Source of the DNA: Agarophyton chilense
Taxonomy: Eukaryota; Rhodophyta; Florideophyceae; Gracilariales; Gracilariaceae
DNA: 64,000 nucleotides
Assembly: GCA_030374765.1 (NCBI GenBank)
Contig: JARGXX010000022.1
Span: 930,001 to 994,000 of the forward strand
Direction: 5' to 3'
In this document: in pieces, positions 46,672 through 55,961 of the stretch
Layout of the letters: the number at the start of each line of letters is the position of its first letter
How positions within the stretch are numbered: the stretch's first letter is position 1
Notes under the pieces: model-generated
Seen by the model: only the letters and a program-made list of their open reading frames with translations
The model's database searches: none
What the model was told of the DNA's origin: nothing
Made by a program: the position numbers and the translations under genes

Positions 46672-46820
46672 GGCGCATCTTTCTTTTGCGCTTGCAATTT
46701 GCCGCGCTTAAATTCGGCGGCCCCTTCGCTGCCTTTCACCCTCGCTCTGCAAACGCACCGCACACACCGCACCGCACCGCGCCGCAACCTCCATCGTGCT
46801 CACGCCCACCTGCTCTCGCC

Positions 46821-46926
46821 TTCGTCAGTCCCCTCGTGCTCCCGCCTTCTTCAGTCGCCCTCGTGCCCCCGCCTTCTTCAGTCGCCCTCGTGCTCCCGCC
46901 TTCGTCAGTCGCCCTCGTGCTCCGCC
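46821..46926. repeat. 4-copy ~27 bp minisatellite in the DUF2237/VIP1 divergent promoter
   Basis: Four tandem units of 26, 27, 27 and 26 bp (46,821-46,846, 46,847-46,873, 46,874-46,900, 46,901-46,926), each built as TTCKTCAGTCSCCCTCGTGC plus a C-rich end. They lie just before the chosen VIP1 start. As the period is close to a multiple of three, they would encode a 9-residue repeat if translation began farther upstream. Confidence 0.85.
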
Positions 46927-46938
46927 TCCGGTCAACGC

Positions 46939-48289
46939 ATGCAGCTCTCGTACTCCGCCGCAGCTGCCGCCACTTCCACGGCCGGCTCCGGCACCAGCTC
47001 TAACACCAGCTCCAGCCCCAGCTCCAGCTCCACAGCCGCCGCCGCACTGCCCATGGCCTCGTCCGCCATGCAAATTGTTCTCGGCGTCGTGGGCGTGCGT
47101 CACAAGCTCAACCGCAAGCCCATCACAGCCATTCTGGCCGCGCTGCAGCACGCAGACGCCCGTTTTCATCTGGTAATCATCGATGACGCCACCATGCACA
47201 CCCCCGTGTCAACCTGGCCCGTCGTGCACGTGCTGCTTGCCATGCATTCCTCAGACTTTCCGCTGGATGCAGTGCTCCAGTATGTAGCCTTACGCTCGCC
47301 AGTGCTTGTCAACAACATTCACATGTACCGCTTCTTGATGGACAGAAGAGCGATGCGCCATGTGCTTTCCACCGCCGGCCTTCCTGTTCCTCCAGCTATC
47401 TTTCTCGACCGCTCGGCTGGTGACTATGTTCATCAGCCGGACTCGGATCCGGACACCCTCGTAATACACAGCCCAGCTCGAGCCACCTCCTTCACCATTC
47501 AAAAGCCCTTCGTAGAAAAGCCCACAGCTGCTGGCGACCACAGTACGTTGCTGCCTTTGCCCTTTCTTAAAAGCAAGCCTCCACAACAGCTCACTTTCTT
47601 GTTTGCCTTCACACTCCTTGCTCGCGTCTTCATTTCCCACCTCACTAACCTCATCAATCTTCCATTCTACCTGCAAATCTTCCTTGCCTTTGTCCAAACT
47701 CCAAACAGACGTGTATATATACGACAAAGGTGGTGGTGTCCGACGCATGTTTCGAAAGTCCAAAACCGCCAGTTCAACCTTTGACCCCCATGTCCACAAA
47801 GTTCGCCGCTGTGGTGACTTTATATACGAGCAGTTCTTTCAACCAAAGCACCGTGCAGATGTCAAGGTCTATGTCGTAGGAGATTACATCCACGCAGAGT
47901 CGAGGAAAGCTCCTCATGTTGACGGGCTTGTCGAACGTGATTCTTCTGGCAGAGAAAGGAGAACTGTAGAACGTCTTTCAGAACAAGAGCTTCGCATTTG
48001 CCGAAAAGTATCCGCTGCTTTCAAACAATTTGTCATTGGCTTTGACCTCTTGCGTACCGTTGATTCGCAGTTCTTCATCATTGATGTCAATGGCTGGAGC
48101 GTCGTGAAAAACTCGGATGACTATTCGCTTCGCGCTAGCCAGCTTCTGGCCGCATATATTGTACAAAAGTTTATGGAACACACTTCTGGAGAAGCGTCAT
48201 CTTCGTCTCCCAATCTCATTCTTGATGCATCGAGACGTCCAGACTTGTTCGACCAAAACCACGGTCCCGGGTCGCCGTGTCCTGCTTAA
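46939..48289 (+). CDS. VIP1: PPIP5K/VIP1 inositol-pyrophosphate kinase, kinase domain only, two exons
   Basis: Exons 46,939-47,542 and 47,709-48,289 (166-nt intron, donor GTACGTTG, acceptor CCAAACAG) give ~394 residues. Residues 1-45 are Ser/Ala-rich. From ~46 the ATP-grasp kinase domain matches VIP1/PPIP5K: VLGVVGVRHKLNRKPI, SSDFPLDAVLQYVALRSPVL, KPFVEKP then GDHNVYIYDKGGGVRRMFRK (the intron splits this block), YVVGDYIHAESRKAPHVDG, VIGFDLLR, and the metal-binding FIIDVNGWSVVKN near residue 325. Family members phosphorylate InsP6/InsP7 at position 1. The ORF ends soon after the kinase domain; the histidine-acid-phosphatase-like domain typical of fungal, plant and animal PPIP5Ks is absent. The start at 46,939 is chosen because upstream in-frame ATGs overlap the DUF2237 gene. 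Confidence 0.9.
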
Positions 48290-48863
48290 CTCAGACCCTC
48301 CTCTTCTCACCTTTGCTTGCTAGCAGAAATTACACACACAACTGAACATACTGGCGCGTTACCGCTTACCATCTATTCGCCTGTTTTTACATTGGATGCC
48401 TTTCTTCGTCACTAAAGCATCGTCACATACTTCGCTGAAACCTCGCCTCGCTGATTCTAATGGCTGGCGAAGGTTCCAGATACGTATCCCACATGCTATC
48501 CTGAGCTCCTTGATTTTTCTTCATATAATCGTCCTGTGCGTTATTGATTTACTCGTACTCATCCCTACCCTTCGAAACTATTCTTCTTAGACAAGTCCCA
48601 AACGCGCCACGTAGCATTGACTAGACCAACACGGCTTGAACAACCAGCGGCAACGTGGGTTTTGTTGAAGTACAACATCTTGTTTTCTGGTTACAGTCGT
48701 TCGGTTGCGAGAAGTGTATACGGAGCACTTGTCATTGTTGTGAAGTATGAAACAGGCCTAATCGAAATGATTCGCTGATAATCAACTTTTCGTACTCGAA
48801 AATCTGAGGATTCCCCCGTTGACGTCTATTTGTCCGTGCTTTAACTTCGATTGCTGCACCCCA
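48290..48863. other. Intergenic between convergent VIP1 and NELF-C/D genes
   Basis: 574 bp with no gene; presumably the 3' UTRs of the two convergent genes. No recognisable continuation of VIP1 (no RHG motif of a phosphatase domain) in any frame. Confidence 0.55.
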
Positions 48864-50669
48864 TTACCCCGGTGCGGACGCCTGAAACTCGTTTACCAAG
48901 TCTGAAGCAAGCTTGTCGGACATAATCGCCTTTAATACCCTTTCCTCTTGCAACAGTTCCAGCATTTGTGCGTAAAATACTGGTTGATATGGAGACGATA
49001 TTGTTTGCAGCATTGAAACCACAAAGCGGAGAAGATGCACGATTTCTACAGACTCATCTCGAACCCAATTCACGGTGATTGAATGAATGATCTTTTCACC
49101 CATGTTAAACCTGACCATGCCTGTGATCGAGTTCATCATTACGTTTCGTAGTGCCTCAACTTTAGAGTCGTCTAGATCTGGATAATCACGAACACAAGCT
49201 TCTTCAATCATTTCAAGCACACGATTTTGTAGGGAGCGATGACTGCGCGCGATTACTTCCAAAAAGCCAAGATATCTTGTCAAAGTTATAGTCAAAGATC
49301 GAACATCCTTCCCTCCCCGAAGTCTCTCTTCTGCCCAATACAGGACGCCCCTTGCAATCGTAGTATCCTTGACAGCCTCGACTAGATGTTCGATATGCTT
49401 TCCATTCGCCTTAGATACCAATGATCCAGGTTTAAGTTGGTCACAGATCTTCACAACGTGAGCCAGGTCTCTTCTCGCTCTTCGTACCATATTGTTAAGC
49501 TCCTCGAGAGTTTCGGTGTTGCTCAGTCTACGGAGTATTTCGTCGTGTAAGAGAGGAATAAACGTTTTTGCATACGCGACCAGTAAACACAAACAGCTGC
49601 GTTTCTTCAAGTTGGCTTGCTCAACACTCGAATTGGTGCTCTCCGGGTTGAACAATCTTTTGAGAAGCGTTTCCACAACTTCATTATGACGAAGGGCGAG
49701 AATTAACAACAACTTCTGGTTCGGATCTTCTATGGCATCTGCAAGGCCTGGCTGGTGGCTACGAATAATTCCTATGTGTGGTTGCCCGAGCAAGCTACTA
49801 TACACATGGAGAATTATCTTGAGATCTTTCTCCAAACGAATTCTTGTAGAAGTATGCAGAACGCCAAGAAGAGCCTCAACAATGGTCTCAGACAGGCTTT
49901 GGCCATGATAAGCGCTATCGGAAAGGATAAGCATACGGCAAATCCATATCATCGCCCTTGACTCACTTTCGCCTGATATCTTCATAATGTAGTTCATGGC
50001 TTCTTTTCTCACGGCTTGTGCAACATAACGGTAGCCACACTTTGCGTTCAAATCTGATGTTCGGTGCTCCATCTTCACCAAGAATTGAAGGACTGAGAAC
50101 GTGTAAATTTCATTCGACGTTGCAAGAACAGCAATTTTTCGAGTCGCAGAGTCAATATCTTCATAGGAGTGACCACCAAAGACCATTCCGAGCTGTTCCG
50201 TTATAATATCCAGAACTTCATCTGAAGAACTGATAGAGCTACATGAGTAGCCAACTTCGAGCAGTCGAGCCTCACGATAAATGCGGTCCGCGAGAATCGA
50301 ATGTTTATGTTGTGAAGCGATCTCGTACAAAATGCTCCCCCATCTGGGTGAAACCAGCATTTCGGAGATAAAGGCAGGAGATTCCGCCTCACGAGCCAGT
50401 TCGAAATCTATTGTTGGAATCACGGTATTGACGTTCGAAAGTAAGTGTGATTGCATTGCATCATGCAAAACTTTTTCACCGTCGGAGAAATCATTCATCC
50501 AATCGACCACTGCACGAATCATATCGGGGAAGCCATAGTAATTTTCAGTCAAGGCTTCGCACGCTTCACGAATGTTACCCCCCGCTTTGACAAAGTTTCG
50601 AAGGCGTTCAACACAATCATCTTGGAAAATAGCATCGGGACGTTTGAAGAACGTTAGTGGATCGCCCAT
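48864..50669 (-). CDS. NELFCD: NELF-C/D (TH1 family) negative elongation factor subunit
   Basis: About 601 residues, intronless. The alignment with animal NELF-C/D is clear over the N-terminal half: DPLTFFKRPDAIF...LRNFVKAGGNIREACEALTENYYG, then AESPAFISEMLVSPRW with ILYEIASQHKHSILAD, and the following DEVLDIITEQLGMVF. Helical-repeat character continues to the C-terminus (LLRFVVSMLQTISSPYQPVFYAQMLELL). Length is like that of animals (~590). In animals this subunit bridges NELF-A and NELF-B and helps pause RNA polymerase II. The open frame extends 34 codons farther upstream (to 50,771), but family similarity begins at MGDPLTFF, so I start at 50,669. No other NELF subunit is in the window. Confidence 0.88.
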   Translation of the reverse strand: MGDPLTFFKRPDAIFQDDCVERLRNFVKAGGNIREACEALTENYYGFPDMIRAVVDWMNDFSDGEKVLHDAMQSHLLSNVNTVIPTIDFELAREAESPAFISEMLVSPRWGSILYEIASQHKHSILADRIYREARLLEVGYSCSSISSSDEVLDIITEQLGMVFGGHSYEDIDSATRKIAVLATSNEIYTFSVLQFLVKMEHRTSDLNAKCGYRYVAQAVRKEAMNYIMKISGESESRAMIWICRMLILSDSAYHGQSLSETIVEALLGVLHTSTRIRLEKDLKIILHVYSSLLGQPHIGIIRSHQPGLADAIEDPNQKLLLILALRHNEVVETLLKRLFNPESTNSSVEQANLKKRSCLCLLVAYAKTFIPLLHDEILRRLSNTETLEELNNMVRRARRDLAHVVKICDQLKPGSLVSKANGKHIEHLVEAVKDTTIARGVLYWAEERLRGGKDVRSLTITLTRYLGFLEVIARSHRSLQNRVLEMIEEACVRDYPDLDDSKVEALRNVMMNSITGMVRFNMGEKIIHSITVNWVRDESVEIVHLLRFVVSMLQTISSPYQPVFYAQMLELLQEERVLKAIMSDKLASDLVNEFQASAPG

Positions 50670-51339
50670 ACAGATGCGGTTGACCAAGATCGCTCCAGTT
50701 CCGCAGTGAGGTAGGAAGACAAAAACTTGACAATCACGAACGATGACTGTTGCGGAGTATTCCCGGAGCACCGAGCACGAGCTTCTACAACCTGCTCAAG
50801 AGCGCAGGTTTCGCAAAGAAAAGCGTGGAATGTGAGACAAGTGAACCGTTTTCCTATTTAAGCTCAGTGCACAAGTGAACGGATTTAACTGAGGAATGTA
50901 AATGGCTAGCTAGCTAGGTATCGAGCTTGTCCGGACAAAGGGCTGAACACCATACTTAGATACACCAAGGTTTCTGCAGATACCCTTCGTAAGTTCACTG
51001 CAAAAACCTCTGTCCAGTTTCAGTACTGCAGGAACGAGTTACCTGGGTGTGCTTTGATCCAGGATAAAACAGGAGATCAAATTTTGAAAATACAAATACT
51101 TTTTTTGTACTGAACACTTCAGGTCCATGCCTGGAAAAACACGCAGACCACAGCACTCGAAAGATATGTGAAGTAGATGTTAGAAAAACCCGTTGTTCCG
51201 TTGAAGCTCTTTACAGAAATCTTGTCAAGATAATGCAAGACGTGCAAGAGTACTGCAGGCAACGGATATCCTTCACAACGTTCGTACGAAAACCCCTGCT
51301 TCCATCCCCCAATTAATTTCAGATGTTATCCTCATCTCC

Positions 51340-51377
51340 AATCCGATGGCAATCTTTCGTGAAATCGCCATCGGATT
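51340..51377. repeat. Perfect 11-bp inverted repeat, 16-nt loop
   Basis: AATCCGATGGC and its exact reverse complement GCCATCGGATT. The right arm runs into the palindrome GATTGCAATC. Confidence 0.8.
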
Positions 51378-51442
51378 GCAATCACTCACTAAATCTACAA
51401 TCCAATTGTCACATCTTTGTTGGGAACGCATATAATCAAGAG

Positions 51443-51474
51443 ATGTGCTTTGAAGCATATGTGCTTTGAAGCAT
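51443..51474. repeat. Perfect 16-bp tandem duplication
   Basis: ATGTGCTTTGAAGCAT occurs twice without a gap. Confidence 0.85.
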
Positions 51475-52204
51475 TTGCAGACGGTGTGGAATTACATATC
51501 TATGAAACTATGAGTTGTGACTGCATTGTGATGGAGAACGGTTGGTTTGTGGATATGAATCTGATGGTCTGGTCTAGGGATGAGCAATCCCTGATTTTAA
51601 TTATGAGATTGCCGTCAGGAGGCAATCCAATGGATTGCAACGCACCCCTGGCCTAAAACTGTATGCGTGCAACATGCAATGAGATGTGTTTTTCATTATT
51701 CACAGAGATAGGCTGACTTCCCGTACACAGAATAAAAAACTCCGGAATACACTCAGCGGCTTTCCTCACAAATGCCAACCAACTAAATTTCTCAGCCCTG
51801 CTACATTCATTGAGATACTCTATCATTTCAATAGGATGCTTGGGATGGAGGCGGGTTACATTTTAAAGGTCAACACATTGGGATACTGTCCTGAATTCTT
51901 ACGATAACCCTGTTTTGATAAGATGTGCAGTAACGAACAAGAAAAAAAGCTCACAACCGGGGCTTGGGGCGCGAGGCTTTTTAATGTTTTCATAACACGA
52001 AGTATGAGGCCACTGACGGTGGATCGTGGCATCTACAGAAAAAACAACCTGTATTCTAGAACTGAGATTCTTTACAAACTTGGTTATCTGGCGCCGCAGG
52101 ATAACCCCTTTAACCTGCATTTTGTGCTTACAAAGGTTTCTTTGGTGTCCTTATTACAAATAGGAAACTATTGATAAAATAGGATCCATCTCACATAACT
52201 AAGA

Positions 52205-52591
52205 TTACCTCCTGAAGCGAGGAGGCTTCCTTGGGGGCGGACGCCGTGAAAACGTAGAAGCAATCGAAGAAAAGGTAGAAGAAAATGCATTACGCAACGT
52301 AGGAACCCGAAACGCGAGAAAGGCTGCGGGCACTGTCAGGGCAGCATTTGTTGCTACGGCGCTCATATACTTCGTCTGGAACGATCTCTTCCTTGTCTTG
52401 TGATGTACCAAGTACATGGCCAGAATTCCACCTGCCCATCCCCCTGCAACTGCCATATCACACAGCTTCTTTTCAGGAACACGCCATCCTTTATGGGAGG
52501 CTTGATACTTGTCATAGGCTACCAAACCAGCTGAACTCGTATTTACCCCAACAAAATACATAATCGTTGCCCGTGCGAGTAACCGTGACAT
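52205..52591 (-). CDS. DUF1294 family membrane protein
   Basis: 128 residues starting at an ATG. It matches DUF1294: YFVGVNTSSAGLVAYDKYQA (usually an FxxxNxxxxxxYxxDK pattern), GWRVPEKKLCDMAVAGGWAGG (usually WRIPExxLxxxAxxGGxxG), and HHKTRKRSFQ. Two to three hydrophobic segments suggest a small integral membrane protein. The C-terminus is Arg/Pro-rich (SRRPPPRKPPRFRR). The family is widespread in bacteria and its function is unknown. Divergent from the AT-hook gene. Confidence 0.82.
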   Translation of the reverse strand: MSRLLARATIMYFVGVNTSSAGLVAYDKYQASHKGWRVPEKKLCDMAVAGGWAGGILAMYLVHHKTRKRSFQTKYMSAVATNAALTVPAAFLAFRVPTLRNAFSSTFSSIASTFSRRPPPRKPPRFRR

Positions 52592-53111
52592 TTTGTAGTT
52601 CTAGTGTGTACCAGGAATGTAGATGTATTGGTCCCAGACGAACATGAAATTATATTGAACCTAGATTTGTTGAAGGGTACGGTACCACTTCACTTGTTTC
52701 AGGAATGACGATAGGTGACCACAAGTCGAATTACGTCAAAAGGTCTTTTCGATCCCTAAGTTATGGAAACCAAAGCCTGAATGGTGGTGAGGTTAGCGTA
52801 TCAAACGAATCCGTGAATTGGCAGACAGAACTGAGGAGCAAACCTCGCGCAAACTGAGGTTGGGAGGTGGAGCGAAGTGGCATGGATTTCTGCTTCTCAA
52901 CATCAAAATGAGATGTGCATGTCAAACAGCATTACAGTAAGCCACACAGTAGATGAAGAACGACGGCGAAGTACAGAAGGGTGGCAGTGCCTTGCACTTG
53001 GAGCAGATGGCCACTGACAATCACAACACGAGCAGACTTCGGAAGAAATCAATCGTATTTTGTATTTCTCACAAAAAATCGAGAAAACCGGAACGTCGCT
53101 CACATGAAACT

Positions 53112-53151
53112 CAGTTTTCTGAGATTTTCTGATCAGAAACGCAGAAAACTG
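53112..53151. repeat. Hairpin with nested palindrome in divergent promoter region
   Basis: CAGTTTTCTG pairs with CAGAAAACTG 20 nt later, and the loop contains the perfect 14-bp palindrome TTTCTGATCAGAAA. It sits in the region between the divergent DUF1294 and AT-hook genes. Confidence 0.75.
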
Positions 53152-53372
53152 AAAAGCGCGCCATCTCAGATTTTCAAAAATCACAAGAAACCGACTTCTT
53201 GTGTCGGTGCATACTTCGCCGCGTAAAAGGCTTAGCGCTCGAAGTCTCATCACCTCTACATCTCAGATCTGTAAAGTTAGCCCTTAAGCCAGTAGTGTGG
53301 TTGTTCGAACGGTACGGAAAAACCATAAATTCTTAATCGCCTTGCTTGGTAAAAGCACCCTGTTGTGCAAAC

Positions 53373-55961
53373 ATGTCGTCAAACTCAGATATGGAGTCCG
53401 TTTCGATTTCGGATGTGGAGATGGAGGACGACGAAGATGTACCGGCGGCCGTGTCCCAACCCGTACCTCGTACGTCAACACCGCCCGCCGGGGTATCGCC
53501 TCCAGAATCTTCTTTGTCACAGCCAAATCCGAGACGCATCACTATGCGAGAACGTGCAATAGCTCTACGTGAGGCACGGCTGAGAAAGACTCAAGCTAAG
53601 AACGCCAAAAAACAACAAGAGGATGCCACAGGAAGCAAGCAAAAGCAACCTCTTGATGACGAGGAGCCAGAACACAGCAATGATAACGGAGCTATTGCGC
53701 CACCCTCTCGCCAGGAGCCCAAATATAAAAGGGTCCGTAAGACCAATAGCAATCCTGCATGGGATTCCAACGCGGAGGATACTCAGGAAGATTCCCAAGC
53801 TTTGACATCCAAACGACAAGGTGCAGGTGGAAAAAAAAGGGAAGCCAGTGGAACTGGAAGAGGAAGAAAGGCTCAATCTCGTAAAGAGAAGAGCACTAAC
53901 AAAGATATAGCCCATTCGAAGCTAGCTGTGCGCCACGAAAACTCGAATGACCCCTATCAGAATGAACCTGGAGGAGATGTGCCAAATGGTCAAGATCCCC
54001 CGTCGAATTATGGCTCGAAGGCTCTGAAGGCCGGCCCGACGTCCAGGAAAGACCAACGCAAGAGGAAGTCAACCATAGGCATAGAGCAAGAAAAGGACGA
54101 AAGAAATGATTCTGGAGATGATTCAGACGATGTGGTATTCCTTCAGAGTACAGTCCAAGCTTCCCCCACACCAAGGACGAGAAAGAAGGCCAGGGTTGAA
54201 AAGGCAAAACCAGTGACATCACCAAAGTTAGCATCCAAATCACAGAAAAAGAAAAAACCCGGCCCACAGTCACCTTCAGGGCCTCCTACCAGTGCTCCAA
54301 CCAATCACGCTGATATTGATATGGAGAAAGATGAAATCGAAGTTCAACCCAAAAAGAAGAAAGCTTTGAGGAAAACTACGCCCGCAGCTGTACGATCTCT
54401 CGATGACGACGAGCCGCTTGTGGTGCGAAACAAGAGGGTGGACAACACGCTTTCCTCAAAAGGTCCGCAGGCATCGAGTGTCGCCGAAGAGGAACCGAAG
54501 CCCGTTCCACCTAAACGGCGGCCGGGTCGTCCACGAAAGTATCCAAGGCCCGAAGCTTCGAAGCCCCAACTGCCGCCTAAGAAAATTGTGGAGGACGAAG
54601 ATGAAGTTGGGCCAGTTTCGGAAAAGCAAACTCTGCGACAACCTAAAACCAGGGGTCGAAAACCGAAAATAACCGCCCCCAGTGAAGTAGAAAGTGCGAA
54701 GAAGTCTATTCTTAAAGGTGATGACGATTTAGACGTTTCGAAAGCAAATGCGGCTCCACATCATGCTTCCCGCTCTACTGTTAAGCGAAAGCCGCTTGGA
54801 GAGTCGCACCTTGAACAGAATAATAAGCTTGGGGGCGATCAGGAAGCAACAGACGTCGTCGATGACGAAGAAGTAGCTCCCAAACAAATCTCCGGAGGCG
54901 AAAAAGAAGTGCAAGCGAAAGACGGCGTTGTGAGAACTGAACCCCAAACCCCGATACGGGCGAAACGAGTATCCTATAAAGAACCGGGTTTCCGTTCTGC
55001 CACGAAATTGAAACGTCTTTCGTTCGGCCCATCAGCTTCACGGGACTCTGTGATGATGGCTTCGAGGCGTCAGTCTCTCAGTCACCAAGAAGGTCTTAGT
55101 CGACTGACTTCGGTGGTGGATCAATTACAACGCGAGGGAGAGGCCTTTCTTCAAACACAACAAAGAGTTTGCGATGAGCTGGTACCGCTCTCTTCGGAAT
55201 CCGGAGCCCATATCGTTTCTAATCTTGCGCAAGGGTATCTTGTTAATGCTCCAATATCCGAAGATGATCGTAGGGCAATCGCTGATGCCACGTTACGTGA
55301 TGCAGTGATGCATGCTAAGCTTGCATATCAAGCACTGCATAGAGATGCCATCTCCAGGTTGGCTGAGGATTTGGTGAAAGCGGTGAAGGACTGGAAAGGC
55401 GCAAAGAATGCTGTATTGCGCGATATTATTCCGGATGAACTTCGACCCATGATCGGGACACCTTTGAATAGTATCAAACAGAGTTCGCAAAAAATCACTC
55501 CTGTGACCAGATCACGGATTGCGATAAATGGGAAAGGCGGAGATGTTTCTGAAGCGGAAAATGACGAAGAAATTGGGGAATTGGATGAAAATAGGTTTAG
55601 GACAGAATTCAATGCGAACGGTACCATGACCGATCAGGGGCGGAAATCACGGGATGAAGCTGTTGCTGAAATTCGGTCGTTGGGAAACGTCGATGCCATA
55701 AGGACTTATGTAGGGTCGGCCTATTCCAGGCTGAACCTAAACTGCTATCGATCGTGCGCTATTTTAAAGCTGTGCGAATTTGATGGGGGTCTGACGTACG
55801 ATGAGTTATATAGGATAACTCCGCTTGGAAAGCTGATGTTGAGGAGGAAAATTTCGAATATGGTTTGTGAAAAGTACTTGATGGAAAATCTCGCGGAGGC
55901 CACCTCAGGACGCCCTGTATTGCTTTATGAAACATCACCTCATACTATCAGGATGCGATGA
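53373..55961 (+). CDS. AT-hook chromatin-associated-like protein
   Basis: About 862 residues, intronless, starting at MSSNSDMES; the frame is open nine codons farther upstream but without an ATG. The N-terminal two-thirds is disordered, highly charged and rich in Lys, Asp, Pro and Ser, with two AT-hook-like GRP cores: RRPGRPRKYPRP (~residue 380) and TRGRKPKIT (~residue 428). The C-terminal ~270 residues are helical, ending in a compact, less charged segment (CYRSCAILKLCEFDGGLTYD, then LGKLMLRRKISNMVCEKYLM) that looks like a winged-helix or DNA-/protein-interaction fold, though I cannot name the family. Nuclear, DNA-binding role is inferred from the AT-hooks. Confidence 0.75.
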   Translation: MSSNSDMESVSISDVEMEDDEDVPAAVSQPVPRTSTPPAGVSPPESSLSQPNPRRITMRERAIALREARLRKTQAKNAKKQQEDATGSKQKQPLDDEEPEHSNDNGAIAPPSRQEPKYKRVRKTNSNPAWDSNAEDTQEDSQALTSKRQGAGGKKREASGTGRGRKAQSRKEKSTNKDIAHSKLAVRHENSNDPYQNEPGGDVPNGQDPPSNYGSKALKAGPTSRKDQRKRKSTIGIEQEKDERNDSGDDSDDVVFLQSTVQASPTPRTRKKARVEKAKPVTSPKLASKSQKKKKPGPQSPSGPPTSAPTNHADIDMEKDEIEVQPKKKKALRKTTPAAVRSLDDDEPLVVRNKRVDNTLSSKGPQASSVAEEEPKPVPPKRRPGRPRKYPRPEASKPQLPPKKIVEDEDEVGPVSEKQTLRQPKTRGRKPKITAPSEVESAKKSILKGDDDLDVSKANAAPHHASRSTVKRKPLGESHLEQNNKLGGDQEATDVVDDEEVAPKQISGGEKEVQAKDGVVRTEPQTPIRAKRVSYKEPGFRSATKLKRLSFGPSASRDSVMMASRRQSLSHQEGLSRLTSVVDQLQREGEAFLQTQQRVCDELVPLSSESGAHIVSNLAQGYLVNAPISEDDRRAIADATLRDAVMHAKLAYQALHRDAISRLAEDLVKAVKDWKGAKNAVLRDIIPDELRPMIGTPLNSIKQSSQKITPVTRSRIAINGKGGDVSEAENDEEIGELDENRFRTEFNANGTMTDQGRKSRDEAVAEIRSLGNVDAIRTYVGSAYSRLNLNCYRSCAILKLCEFDGGLTYDELYRITPLGKLMLRRKISNMVCEKYLMENLAEATSGRPVLLYETSPHTIRMR

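Larger units (their letters stand above)
50772..52204. other. Intergenic with clustered CAATCC/GGATTG repeats
   Basis: No gene recognised; frames up to ~83 codons only. It contains a perfect 16-bp tandem duplication (~51,443-51,474), an 11-bp-arm hairpin (~51,340-51,377) and further palindromes to ~51,645, described separately. Confidence 0.45.

Noticed and set aside
46471-46938. Upstream extension of the VIP1 frame to an ATG at 46,471.
   Set aside because: It would overlap the conserved part of the DUF2237 gene on the other strand and run through the promoter minisatellite; family similarity begins only after 46,939.
54041-54273. Minus-strand ORFs across the AT-hook gene.
   Set aside because: Ser/Leu/Phe-rich composition produced by the complementary strand of Lys/Glu/Asp codons.
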